Of a stretch of DNA of 64,000 nucleotides, positions 24,917 through 33,864 are shown one piece after another. The DNA is from Limnoperna fortunei (taxonomy: Eukaryota > Mollusca > Bivalvia > Mytilida > Modiolidae), in contig OX104112.1 of NCBI GenBank assembly GCA_944474755.1, positions 53,704,774 through 53,768,773 on the forward strand. Direction: 5' to 3'. The notes under the pieces are model-generated. The model was given only the letters and a program-made list of their open reading frames with translations, was not told the origin of the DNA and ran no database searches. Position 1 is the stretch's first letter. The number at the start of each line of letters is the position of its first letter. The position numbers and the translations under genes are program-made.

Positions 24917-26305
24917 CTAGAGCTCTACCACGTTGAGCTCTGCCCTCGGTCCAAGTAGGGCCAGCTCTAGGGAATCTTCCAAGGGAAGTCCCTCGAAAAG
25001 GAGATCCACGGCGCCTGCAATCCCAAATCGGGCCTTAGCCCCGGCCTTGGCTTCTCTCACAATGGCTCCTGAAGCCATACACTTGCGTCCCTGGTAGTTT
25101 AGGACTACCAGGACACTCTCCTTTTTGGCCTGTGCCAGCTCCGGCACACACATCCGGGCCATCTCTTCCTCTATCTTTGCTGACACAGCCACTGGTGGAG
25201 GAACTTGGGTCGGAACCCCGATACCAGCAACACTGCTGGGCGCAGCAGTGTCCGCCTTCTCTGTCACTGGTTCTGCGGAACGAACCGGCTCTACGGGAAC
25301 TGAGTCCATCTGGGCCATAGACATCTCAATAGGGGGAAGCCTCCCTCTCGCCCTCACCTGCACGGGTCTGGCCGAGGGCCAGAACACCCTGTTCATTCGG
25401 AACAGCTCCTCCTCGTCCACTGTGTTTTGTGGGTTGAATGCCTCACTAAAGCACAGTTCCTGTTGTTCAGGCGTCAGATGATGGAGTACAAGGGCCATGA
25501 CCCTCCAGTTCAATACACAGACTGGACTATTAATGTTGTAGACATGGTACTCATGCAAGGTAGGCCAGCCCATCACCCGGCATACCTCCCTGTACCAGGG
25601 CATGTCGTGACCCTCGATACGGCAGGTGTGGTCCAGCACCACGTTCTCTCTTAGGAACTGGACCAAATCCACAGCAGTAGCTGTCTCTGAGCCACACAGC
25701 CACTGGGCCAACATCATTACCATGTGGCCCCGATATCGCTGGAATCGGCGATTGCTTAATAGCCTCGAGTCAAAGTTTATGTTAAACAGATTTGACAGGT
25801 GTTCTGCCAGAACATGCTGCCTCATGGCCCGGCTAACCACAGGGCAGACGGAGTCCCCTGGCCTCTGTTTCCATGTTCTCTCCTGGTTGCCACTCCTCGG
25901 ACAGGTGTAGCGACCTGGATCCTGTCTGGCCGCAGCCACGTCCTCCTTACGCTGTGCTTCAGCCCCTATCAATACCTTTTCCGGCTGATCACCAGCCTCC
26001 TGGGCCTTAGCCCCTGCAACCTCCTTGTCAGGTTCCATGTTCGCCTCTTGGGCAGTAGCCCCTCTAAGCTCCTTTCCCTCCAGGCGTTGAGGGTGCTCCT
26101 GGTAGGCTTGCTGAGGGAGATCCCCGGGCGGGAAAGACCCTTCGGTGCAAGCACCAATCAACTCCATTCCTGCACCTCCTCCAACCCGTGCGAGGCGCAA
26201 AGATGGCAGCTCACCACGTCCCATAGGTCTCCAGGGACGTATCCCTTCCTCAGAGTCGCTGTCTGAGACATCGTTAACCTCAATTTCACTATCACTGCTA
26301 GCCAT
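24917..26305 (-). CDS. ORF3: acidic, zinc-motif, ubiquitin-like C-terminus protein of the LTR retrotransposon
   Basis: 462 residues from ATG 26305-26303. The start is chosen because a strong splice acceptor (ATTGTGTATTTGCAG) ends exactly at it, so expression from a spliced mRNA, as for retroviral env, is likely. Residues 1-22 are acidic and Ser-rich. Around 82-125 there are imperfect GA-AQEA repeats. A possible CCHH motif has Cys135, Cys154, His164 and His169 (CPVVSRAMRQHVLAEHL). A conserved-looking alpha-helical domain spans about 175-300. A Pro-rich linker follows. The last 67 residues resemble ubiquitin in strand order, with DLLFEGLPLED matching the LIFAGKQLED segment and a hydrophobic last strand, but there is no terminal GG. 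No signal peptide or membrane span, so it is not an Env. Function unknown. Confidence 0.85.
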   Translation of the reverse strand: MASSDSEIEVNDVSDSDSEEGIRPWRPMGRGELPSLRLARVGGGAGMELIGACTEGSFPPGDLPQQAYQEHPQRLEGKELRGATAQEANMEPDKEVAGAKAQEAGDQPEKVLIGAEAQRKEDVAAARQDPGRYTCPRSGNQERTWKQRPGDSVCPVVSRAMRQHVLAEHLSNLFNINFDSRLLSNRRFQRYRGHMVMMLAQWLCGSETATAVDLVQFLRENVVLDHTCRIEGHDMPWYREVCRVMGWPTLHEYHVYNINSPVCVLNWRVMALVLHHLTPEQQELCFSEAFNPQNTVDEEELFRMNRVFWPSARPVQVRARGRLPPIEMSMAQMDSVPVEPVRSAEPVTEKADTAAPSSVAGIGVPTQVPPPVAVSAKIEEEMARMCVPELAQAKKESVLVVLNYQGRKCMASGAIVREAKAGAKARFGIAGAVDLLFEGLPLEDSLELALLGPRAELNVVEL

Positions 26306-26322
26306 CTGCAAATACACAATCA
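26306..26322 (-). promoter_or_regulatory. splice acceptor for ORF3
   Basis: A T-rich tract ends in TTTGCAG immediately before the ORF3 ATG. The matching donor was not identified; candidates lie in the leader or early Gag. Confidence 0.65.
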
Positions 26323-26581
26323 AAAATCCACATTAAGAAAAAAGTCTACGTCTATATCAACACCATCCATAAAGTAATTAAGTAAACATTTTTATCAGAG
26401 TTATATAAATTCTTCCTCCCTCTATTAATGTTCTATTTAGTTAATCCTTTTAAAGTCATTAGTTAAAAATATATATGATAAATCTAAGTGACAAAAAATC
26501 TGACGGGTCTCGTACAATGTACAAAAAATTCAAATATATATGCCAAGGTCGTCTTAAAATCGGACTGAAGTCTCATCAGAA

Positions 26582-26797
26582 TTAAAAAATGCCAAGAGAC
26601 GGGAGATTGTACAGACGAAGATCGACATCAAGAAGCACCTTAAGGGAAAAGGAGAAGCCATCAAAGTCGGTGTAAAAATACAAGATAAAGACAAAAACTG
26701 CAAAAAATACCAAGATCAATGTCATAGAGAATGCGCCAATCAAAAAAGATAATGTCCAAAAAATGCCTAACAAAAACATGAAAAAAGAGAACGTCAT
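26582..26797 (-). CDS. small hydrophobic ORF between Pol and ORF3
   Basis: 71 codons, very rich in F, L, I and V, with two or three stretches long enough to cross a membrane (MTFSFFMFLLGIFW and LILVFFAVFVFILYF). It sits between the PHD-finger ORF and ORF3. The strand is T-rich here, which alone yields hydrophobic codons, so it may be accidental. Confidence 0.25.
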   Translation of the reverse strand: MTFSFFMFLLGIFWTLSFLIGAFSMTLILVFFAVFVFILYFYTDFDGFSFSLKVLLDVDLRLYNLPSLGIF

Positions 26798-26827
26798 TGT
26801 GAAATATCTGTCTCTCCTCCCCCCTCC

Positions 26828-27100
26828 CTATTTCTCGTGGGGCCTGGAGGTGTCCCTTTGGACCAGTTGACAGTTCGGGCATCTGTACACCTCAAGATCT
26901 TCTGCCTCTTGAGGGCTCAGCCCTATACAGGTTAAATGAAACCATTCCTGACAATGGTCACACTGTACCATCATCTCCCCCGTGTCTGGGCCTTTACAGA
27001 CACAGTACTTCTTAACAGACTTATCCTTGTGGTCGCTTGAGGTCCTTGACATAGTACATCCTTGCCATCTAATAGTTTTGTCTGGCAATCTTGTAGCCAT
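26828..27100 (-). CDS. PHD-finger module at the end of Pol
   Basis: 90 codons from ATG 27100-27098, overlapping the end of the integrase ORF by 130 nt in the -1 frame. Residues 31-78 form a canonical C4HC3 PHD finger: KKYCVCKGPDTGEMMVQC, then DHCQEWFHLTCIGL, then YRCPNC. In chromatin proteins this fold reads histone H3 tails, often methylated K4. The aromatic WFH core residues are present. Next to integrase it could tether the integration complex to chromatin, as chromodomains do in chromoviruses; that role is inference. It may be a separate ORF or a Pol C-terminus reached by a frameshift. Confidence 0.85.
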   Translation of the reverse strand: MATRLPDKTIRWQGCTMSRTSSDHKDKSVKKYCVCKGPDTGEMMVQCDHCQEWFHLTCIGLSPQEAEDLEVYRCPNCQLVQRDTSRPHEK

Positions 27101-28494
27101 GCTGGAATGCGTTTGTCTCTGCAGATTTTCAAACGATCATGATTGGTGTTGAACACCATTCTCTGTAGCTTCACCTTGTACACATAAGGTGTTATTTTGG
27201 CGATAATGATACCAGGTCCTTTCCATGGAGGGCTGAGTTTCTTGTTTTTACCCTTAATTTGAGCTGTGTCTAACACATAGACAAGGTTACCGACCTCATA
27301 TTGTCGTTCACAAACTCTTAGATCATAGTCTCTCTTCATTTTTGCCTGTGTTGTTTTCAGTGTCCTCCTGGCTACATCATGAGACGTTTTAATGGCCTTT
27401 TCCAGACCAATGATGTACTCATCTGTTCCTGTGTACTTTGGCTCCCCCATGTTACCAAACATGAGATCTGCAGGTTGGTTGGTCTCTCTACCCAACATCA
27501 ACTTATTGGGTGTAAATCCAGTACTGCGGTTCACACAGGAACGCAACGCACCGCCCAGCTGAGGCAAATGTTCGTCCCAATTATCCTGTTGTTTGTCCAC
27601 GAAACAGCGGACAGCGTCCATGAGGCTACGGTTTTGTCGTTCTACCTGCCCATTAGCAGAGGGCCTATATGGAGTTGTTCTTGCCTTGTGAACTTGGAGA
27701 AGTTCACATACTGCCTTGAACAGTGAACTCTCGAAATTCCGTCCTTGGTCAGAGAAGATTTGGAACGGGTAGCCAAATCTTGCAAAGAATTCATTAATAG
27801 CTGCCCTAGCAGTTACCTCCGCTGTCTGAGAAGGTAGTGGTATACATTCAGTCCACTTGGTGAATTGGTCCACCATCATTAAGATATACTCATTGCCTTG
27901 TTTTGTCTTGGGCAATGGCCCCATAAAATCCAAATGTACTCTTTCCATTGGATACCCTGCATGGTATTGAGTCAATGGGTATCTCCCATAGCGTGTAGGT
28001 TTCTTGTTCTTGTTACAGACCTCACATGTCTGTACAAAAGTAGTAATGTCACGTGACATATTATACCAGTGGTATTTTTCCTTAATCTTAGACATGGTTC
28101 TCACTATCCCTTGGTGACCTGCACTTGACAACTCATGACAAAGTTCCATAACTGCGTTTTTCATATCACTCGGAATAACCAATCGAGTGTTCCGCCCCTC
28201 CTTCTTGGGGGTATTCCTTAATATTTCGTTACTGTCCAGAAAAAACATGTTTCTATTTATCCAAAAACTCTTGGCTGCTGGCGTTGCAAGAAAAAACTCG
28301 TTCTCTTGTGGCTCTACCTTAGTTTTTAACCAATTTAAAACAAATTTCAAGTCGAGATCCTCTGATTGCTTTGTCTTAATATCCTCAGTGGTAAATCCTG
28401 ATATTGTGATTCCACCTCCGTCTGAAACTGCTGCTGTATAGCAAGATTCTCTAGTTTCTACTACTAGTGTCGCTTTTGTTGGTGTAAATGACAT
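26971..28494 (-). CDS. integrase
   Basis: 507 codons. The zinc-binding HHCC has His120, His127, Cys157 and Cys160. The catalytic core has Asp189 (HLDFMGPL), Asp249 (FSDQGRNF) and Glu285 (ANGQVERQNR), a correct DD35E spacing. A GPY/F-type module follows near 423-440 (PPWKGPGIIIAKITPYVYKV). All catalytic residues are intact. Its ATG overlaps the stop of the RT ORF as TGATG (28496-28492). Ty3/gypsy integrase is usually fused to RT/RNase H, so either reinitiation, a -1 shift or a recent mutation separates them here. Confidence 0.95.
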   Translation of the reverse strand: MSFTPTKATLVVETRESCYTAAVSDGGGITISGFTTEDIKTKQSEDLDLKFVLNWLKTKVEPQENEFFLATPAAKSFWINRNMFFLDSNEILRNTPKKEGRNTRLVIPSDMKNAVMELCHELSSAGHQGIVRTMSKIKEKYHWYNMSRDITTFVQTCEVCNKNKKPTRYGRYPLTQYHAGYPMERVHLDFMGPLPKTKQGNEYILMMVDQFTKWTECIPLPSQTAEVTARAAINEFFARFGYPFQIFSDQGRNFESSLFKAVCELLQVHKARTTPYRPSANGQVERQNRSLMDAVRCFVDKQQDNWDEHLPQLGGALRSCVNRSTGFTPNKLMLGRETNQPADLMFGNMGEPKYTGTDEYIIGLEKAIKTSHDVARRTLKTTQAKMKRDYDLRVCERQYEVGNLVYVLDTAQIKGKNKKLSPPWKGPGIIIAKITPYVYKVKLQRMVFNTNHDRLKICRDKRIPAWLQDCQTKLLDGKDVLCQGPQATTRISLLRSTVSVKAQTRGR

Positions 28495-31400
28495 CAGTAT
28501 ACCTGTTGACAGCCAGTCATCACTGAATTTTCAACTGAAATAGCCCTATCTTTAACGTTGGGGGAAATAGAAAGGTTCCCCTCCATCCTGAGGTCAGGCA
28601 ATACGGATTCTATTCCTTTAGCACTGGATGTAAAATGAAACGGCAGTGGGCTCTTAGACCCGGGCTGTTTGGCCTGGCCCTTGGTTTCAAACAACTGAAT
28701 CATTGCAGATGCAACATCTCTCACTGGTTTGTTCTTATGTCTAGGTCTTCTTGTCAAGGGTACTGCTTCATCTACTTCCATTATAAAACGTGCCCAGGTC
28801 TCATGTGCTCGTTTACAGTAAGGGCATCCCCCGCAAGGCAAATCTTGCAATGCCACTTCCGGTGTGTAGTTTAGACATTCTGGAATTCTGTCTGGTATCC
28901 TTGATAGGCCATCAGCATTAGAATGAAGTTTCCCTGGCCTATGCTTGATTATCATGTCATATTGGCTCAACTCTTCCATCCAGCGAGCTAATTGTCCCTG
29001 GGGCTCCTTAAAATTCATTAGCCAAGTCAGGCTGCTGTGGTCTGTACGAACTATGAACTGTCTACCTAACAGGTAGTGCCTAAACTGTCTAGTAAAGCGG
29101 ATAACTGCCAAGAGTTCCTTCCTGGTAGTGCAATACCGTTTCTGTTCCGCTGTGAGAATAAAACTGCCATAAGCTATGGTCCGTTCCTTTCCTTTCTGGA
29201 TTTGTATTAATTCTGCACCAATAGCATTCTGTGATGCGTCTGTATCCAGTATAAAATAATCGTCATGAGTAGTAAGTGTCAAAACTGGTGCATTTAATAG
29301 ACATTCCTTCAAATCCATGAAGGCTAATTGTCGTTCGGGACTCCACTCAAACGAGTTTTTTCCTGTGACTTCGTACAGAGGGCTGGATACCCTAGCATAA
29401 TTCTTTATGAATGAACGATGGTAGTTCGCAAAGCCTAGAAACTGTTCTGTTTCCTTTGTACTAGTAGGCACCGGCCAGTCCTTAACTGGTGATAGGTGTT
29501 GTGGTCCAATTTGCAAACCATCTTTACTGACACGTCTCCCCAGAAATTCCACAGACTTTTTGAACAACTGACATTTCCTGGGTTTCAATTTCAAGTGATA
29601 CTGCCTAAACCGTTCAAAAACGACTTTGAGGTTTTGTAGATGTACTGAAAAGTTGGTACCAAGTACAAGAATGTCGTCCAAAAAAGCTAGGACTGTTTTC
29701 CAAGTGAGTCCTCTTAACAGCAGATTCATTACTCTGGCATAAGTGCTGGGGGCATTACATAGCCCAAAACTCATTTTGACGCATTCGAACAGACCAAATT
29801 TGGTTGTAAATGCGGTTTTCTTCCTATCCTCTGGCTTGATCTGGACCTGCCAGTATGCACTGTTGGCATCGAGCTTGGAATACCAGGTATTCCCTGCCAA
29901 TGTATCTAGACATTCTTCAATTAATGGTAATGGGAAGACATCCTTAACGGTGACATTATTTAATGCCCTGTAGTCTAGGCACCATCGGACTCCACCGTCC
30001 CTCTTCCTGATACGTACTGGCGCTGAACACCACTCGGACATGGAAGGTTGTATTACACCAGCATCTAACATTTTTTGTAGGTGTTCCTCCTCCTCATCGA
30101 CGAAGCAAGCTGGTGTTCTTCTCATGCGCTGCTTAATTGGCTTGGCATTTTGTGTATCTATGCCATGTTGTATCTCTGTAAAATTTCCAAGATCAAAATC
30201 ATCCTTGGCAAATACATCACTATAGTCTATTAATAGGTTTTTCAGCTTAATTCGTTCCTTTGTGTCGAGTTCTGCTACTGAATCGGCATAAAGTTCCTTC
30301 AGATGTGGGGGTAGTACCCTGTTATTATCCTGTCCAGTTCTTGTGCAGGTCCCTACGCTGGGTCCTGTCATGGATTGTATTACCGAAATTTCTTGTACCT
30401 CGCCAATTTCTTGGCCTTGCATTAAAGTGATAGGGCTGTCGCCCACATTAACAAAACACACTGCTGGGTTTTGTCCCCTTGAACAAACTGTGCGTGGAAT
30501 TAATAGTTTATTAATCTCCGTCGGTTCAACAACAAAGTCTTGATCCACATCAACAGGATCACACTTAAGCCTTAGTACTGAGTGTGGGGGTACCACAGCC
30601 CTACACGGTATGGTTATTCTATTAACCCTTGGGGGTGTTCCCTGCTGTTCACCTCCACATATCAGTTGTATCTTAGTTCCATTAAGTGTCATTTCCTTTT
30701 TTCCTGTGTCCAGGGTAGCCTGATATTTTTCCAAAAAGTCATATCCTAGTAGCATATCACAATCCAAAGGAGCTACATGCAATCCGTGAGCAAATTCTCG
30801 CTTGTTTATGAAAAATTTTGTCGGGTTTTTAATCCTGGATGTCATTTGCATACCACGCCCTGCTCCATGCATGATGGTTTCTCTAATAATATATGGTTTG
30901 TGTGATAATCCTTTAAAAATCTGGTCCTTCAATATTGTTACTTCTGATCCTGTATCGATAAGTGCATGCACTACCTTGCCCTGAATGTTCACTGGGACTC
31001 GCAGTAAATGGGCGTTTCCCAATGTATGCACTGAAATAGTGCTGTTCACACTGTCAGGCGATTTGTAATTTCCTTGTCTTCTCTCATACCCTCCCTCAGT
31101 AGGGGGGTCATTTGTGTTCCGGTTCCTCCTTGAGAGCTGAAGTTGTCGTGGTTTGTTGTCATATCTACGAAGTTCTGGACAATTTCTACGGAAATGTCCC
31201 TCCTGTCCACAGTGGAAACATTCACCCCTACCAGGGTTCCACTGACCCTGGTTGTTCTGGTCTCCCATGTTTTCGGGAAATCTATATTCATTGTTCCTGG
31301 GTTCCCACTGACCCCTGTTACCTTGATCTTTCGAATTACGGCTTGGTTTGAACCTGTTAGGACTCCTTTCCCTGTGTCCACTATCCGCAATGTTTCTCTT

Positions 31401-31880
31401 GGGTGAGCGGGAATCGGGTGATCTGGATCGTTCATTGACCCTAGAGGGGGCCTGGTTGGCTTTCCGGACTTCTGATGTCAATGAGGACATAGAGGTTGAA
31501 ACCGTGGTCATTAATTTTGATAAACCTGACACTTGCTCTTCTAGCCTAGATAGGTCTGATATCCTTTCTTCTAATTTTGACAGACGTTCATCAGCTACCG
31601 ATTTCTGATTACCAATACCACAGACAATTGGAGGTTCTGTGGATGGGTTATGTCCCTTGTCGGCCTGCCTATTTGCCTGAACTGCCTTTTGTGAGTGCTG
31701 ATACCATTTAATAGTGTCTAGAGCCATCTCCATCGTTGTTGGTTTAGTTGTACAGGCATGTTGCCCAGCCTGAGAGTCATTACATCCTTGACAAAATTTC
31801 ATGATAGCTTGTCGTGTCATGTGTGTCTCTGGGAGATCCCTATAGGCTTTTGAAGCTAGGGACAATACTCGATCAGCCCA
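28494..31880 (-). CDS. Gag C-terminus, protease, reverse transcriptase and RNase H
   Basis: About 1,123 codons with no ATG at the upstream end; the frame continues from the in-frame TAA at 31883-31881. Numbering from 31865: end of capsid at 1-60, coiled-coil-like stretch near 95-130, CCHC zinc knuckle 216-229 (CFHCGQEGHFRRNC). Protease has Asp304 (ALIDTGSEVT) and LLGYDFL. Reverse transcriptase has KLDANSAYW (Asp666) and FLDD (728-731). RNase H has DTDASQ (Asp876), KELLA (Glu918) and RTDHSSL (Asp942). All catalytic residues are present. It ends in TGA that overlaps the integrase ATG. Confidence 0.93.
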   Translation of the reverse strand, partial: WADRVLSLASKAYRDLPETHMTRQAIMKFCQGCNDSQAGQHACTTKPTTMEMALDTIKWYQHSQKAVQANRQADKGHNPSTEPPIVCGIGNQKSVADERLSKLEERISDLSRLEEQVSGLSKLMTTVSTSMSSLTSEVRKANQAPSRVNERSRSPDSRSPKRNIADSGHRERSPNRFKPSRNSKDQGNRGQWEPRNNEYRFPENMGDQNNQGQWNPGRGECFHCGQEGHFRRNCPELRRYDNKPRQLQLSRRNRNTNDPPTEGGYERRQGNYKSPDSVNSTISVHTLGNAHLLRVPVNIQGKVVHALIDTGSEVTILKDQIFKGLSHKPYIIRETIMHGAGRGMQMTSRIKNPTKFFINKREFAHGLHVAPLDCDMLLGYDFLEKYQATLDTGKKEMTLNGTKIQLICGGEQQGTPPRVNRITIPCRAVVPPHSVLRLKCDPVDVDQDFVVEPTEINKLLIPRTVCSRGQNPAVCFVNVGDSPITLMQGQEIGEVQEISVIQSMTGPSVGTCTRTGQDNNRVLPPHLKELYADSVAELDTKERIKLKNLLIDYSDVFAKDDFDLGNFTEIQHGIDTQNAKPIKQRMRRTPACFVDEEEEHLQKMLDAGVIQPSMSEWCSAPVRIRKRDGGVRWCLDYRALNNVTVKDVFPLPLIEECLDTLAGNTWYSKLDANSAYWQVQIKPEDRKKTAFTTKFGLFECVKMSFGLCNAPSTYARVMNLLLRGLTWKTVLAFLDDILVLGTNFSVHLQNLKVVFERFRQYHLKLKPRKCQLFKKSVEFLGRRVSKDGLQIGPQHLSPVKDWPVPTSTKETEQFLGFANYHRSFIKNYARVSSPLYEVTGKNSFEWSPERQLAFMDLKECLLNAPVLTLTTHDDYFILDTDASQNAIGAELIQIQKGKERTIAYGSFILTAEQKRYCTTRKELLAVIRFTRQFRHYLLGRQFIVRTDHSSLTWLMNFKEPQGQLARWMEELSQYDMIIKHRPGKLHSNADGLSRIPDRIPECLNYTPEVALQDLPCGGCPYCKRAHETWARFIMEVDEAVPLTRRPRHKNKPVRDVASAMIQLFETKGQAKQPGSKSPLPFHFTSSAKGIESVLPDLRMEGNLSISPNVKDRAISVENSVMTGCQQVY

Positions 31881-32771
31881 TTACTCAAGTGTTTCCTCTT
31901 TCCCTTGAACACTAGTCTGGAACTGAACTTCAGATGTCTTGGGTAGTTCTTGAAAGCCAAAGCGTTTCTCCATTTTCCTAGTCACTTGTTCAAAAGTAAC
32001 GTGTTTGTCCTGATCCAAGAGTAGTGTATAAAAATCACTGGCCTTATCTTCCAAGCACCAGCAAAGTTGTTCACGTTTCTGTTGGTCATCCCAGCCAGCA
32101 AGGTTGGCAAATCCGGCAAATTTTGTATAGAAGGCTCTCCAGTTGCCCTTCCCTGTATATTTCAACGATTTGGGTGTAGACGACAAAAATTTCCTACCCT
32201 TGTCTGGGCTATTGTGCCTGGGAACAGTCCTGTTCCCATGACTAGGTCTACGCCTTGTTTCCTCGTCTGACGTATAACTCAAACTCCTACTTAGTCTCTC
32301 AGGTGGAGTGAAATACTTTGAATGGTTCGAGTCTCTAGCTCTCGGAGTACGCTTACTCCTAGAAGTACGGTGATTAATAACATTCGACATCTCAGATCCA
32401 TCGGATTCCTCACAGCTACTCTCCGGTTGTGTTTCCCTACTTGTTCTCCACCTCACTGATTTTAGTTCATGGCTAAAGCTAGAATATTCCTGCTTGGGTT
32501 GCAGTCGGTATGTTGCCTGTTGTTGTGGCTGATTACGTGGAATAAAGGGCCTTGGTGGTTGACATTGTCTAGCCATAGCACCCGAGTCTTGATACGGGAC
32601 TCGTTGAGGAAAATTTAGATCATGATTGTCCGTGCGAGGCAGATATTGGTTAGTCGGTCGGTTTGATCTCACTGAATTCTGTGGGTAGGCGGAGAAGTAG
32701 TCACCATTAATTTGGAATGGAGGGGTACATCCACATTGCTGAAAATTCCCTGTAGCCAATCGATCATTCAT
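31881..32771 (-). CDS. Gag capsid region, ended by an in-frame TAA
   Basis: 296 codons from ATG 32771-32769. The N-terminal half is basic and Ser/Arg/Pro-rich. The retrotransposon Gag capsid motif starts near residue 205 (YTGKGNWRAFYTKFAGFAN) and continues through WCLEDKASDFYTLL to a Gag-typical ETLE. The stop TAA (31883-31881) falls inside the conserved segment, and the same frame continues on the other side with WADRVL. This looks like a single-base nonsense change or a readthrough stop. The frame is also open upstream of the ATG into a Pro-rich stretch, so this ATG is probably not the true start. Confidence 0.8.
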   Translation of the reverse strand: MNDRLATGNFQQCGCTPPFQINGDYFSAYPQNSVRSNRPTNQYLPRTDNHDLNFPQRVPYQDSGAMARQCQPPRPFIPRNQPQQQATYRLQPKQEYSSFSHELKSVRWRTSRETQPESSCEESDGSEMSNVINHRTSRSKRTPRARDSNHSKYFTPPERLSRSLSYTSDEETRRRPSHGNRTVPRHNSPDKGRKFLSSTPKSLKYTGKGNWRAFYTKFAGFANLAGWDDQQKREQLCWCLEDKASDFYTLLLDQDKHVTFEQVTRKMEKRFGFQELPKTSEVQFQTSVQGKEETLE

Positions 32772-33835
32772 GAAACCTGGTGGATTAGTATATGGTTGTT
32801 GAGGCAGTTGCCTATGACTCTCAACCGGTAGTTGAATTGGTAAACCACTACGATGAGGTTGTGGTGCAGGTGCACCGACAACGGTCGATGTTGAAGAGAG
32901 TCCACCACATAATCAGGTTGTTGTTGATGTCCAGCTTGGTAAAGCGGTTGGTTGTTACCATGGTAGATCTGTTGTTGACGGTTATCTAGCTGGTGTGGCT
33001 GTTGTTGGTTGACGGCACCATGTACATATGGTTGTTGTTGTTGGACGGTTACACCATGAACATACGGTTGTTGAACATGGGCCATTTGAGTGAGTGATTG
33101 TTGTTGCCAATCAACAAAGTTGTTTCGGTGATCCACAACATGATGAAATTGTTGTTGGTTTACAGTGTCCGGTTGTACTTGTTGTGGCTGGGTGGGCACA
33201 ACCAAGTCTGGTTGTTCTCGATCAACTGGGTCGAGTTGGTGGCAAACGACATACTGTTGTTTTGGATTGACAACACACGGTGGATGTTGTTGGTCATCCA
33301 TGGGAGGATGTTGAATGACAACTGGATGTGGTTGTTGTGCGATATGATACATAGATGTTTGTTCATGGATATTTTGTTCATGTTGTTTGTCGACAACAAG
33401 ACAAGGTTCTTGTGGTTGTTGGTTAAGGAAACAATGTTGTTGTTCTGCCAGGGTTACTTGTTGGTGAGTTGGTGGTTGTTCCTGTTGTGGCTCCTCAACA
33501 TAGGTGTATTGTTGTTGGTTGGATGTGGAATGAACAGACGGTGGGTCTTGTTCATTCATATTTGCTGGTGGTTGCAATAATGCGGACTGGTGTAAAGGGT
33601 CGTAACCCTGCCTAAATATCTGAGGTGTAAGCAATTGAATTGGAGATACATTAACCTGTTGAATTGGGCTGCCCCTGAGTTGAGGTGAATGGGGGTTAGC
33701 AGTTTCTCTTATGTCATTTTTTGTTGGAGGGAGAGACTGATATTCAGACACTGATAGTGCACGGTCATCGTCCTGTAAAAAGTCTTTAAGTCGAGGTGAG
33801 GCTTGCCCATATTGTTGTGGCGGATTCTGTGGCAC
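32768..33835 (-). CDS. glutamine/proline-rich Gag spacer
   Basis: About 355 codons without an ATG (it opens with GTG), so it probably continues the helix-hairpin-helix ORF by a -1 shift near 33905. It is dominated by Q, P, H and V with repeated QQPYVHG-like units. There is no fold I can name; low-complexity Q-rich sequence suggests a disordered, possibly self-associating region. Its last 35 codons look out of frame: the Pro-rich character resumes in the -1 frame near 32880 and runs into the capsid ORF. Confidence 0.6.
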   Translation of the reverse strand: MPQNPPQQYGQASPRLKDFLQDDDRALSVSEYQSLPPTKNDIRETANPHSPQLRGSPIQQVNVSPIQLLTPQIFRQGYDPLHQSALLQPPANMNEQDPPSVHSTSNQQQYTYVEEPQQEQPPTHQQVTLAEQQHCFLNQQPQEPCLVVDKQHEQNIHEQTSMYHIAQQPHPVVIQHPPMDDQQHPPCVVNPKQQYVVCHQLDPVDREQPDLVVPTQPQQVQPDTVNQQQFHHVVDHRNNFVDWQQQSLTQMAHVQQPYVHGVTVQQQQPYVHGAVNQQQPHQLDNRQQQIYHGNNQPLYQAGHQQQPDYVVDSLQHRPLSVHLHHNLIVVVYQFNYRLRVIGNCLNNHILIHQVS

Positions 33836-33864
33836 AGCCGCCTGGTCATGTAACCACGATCTAA

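Noticed and set aside
24917..26305. Envelope gene
   Set aside because: Position and splicing fit, but there is no signal peptide, fusion peptide or transmembrane helix.
25125..26336. Several plus-strand ORFs of 60-155 codons
   Set aside because: They are antisense to ORF3, which has domains, a splice acceptor and a consistent element context.
33098..33580. 160-codon plus-strand ORF rich in Leu, Trp and Val
   Set aside because: Antisense of the Q-rich Gag spacer; the CAA-rich strand gives TTG-rich antisense codons.
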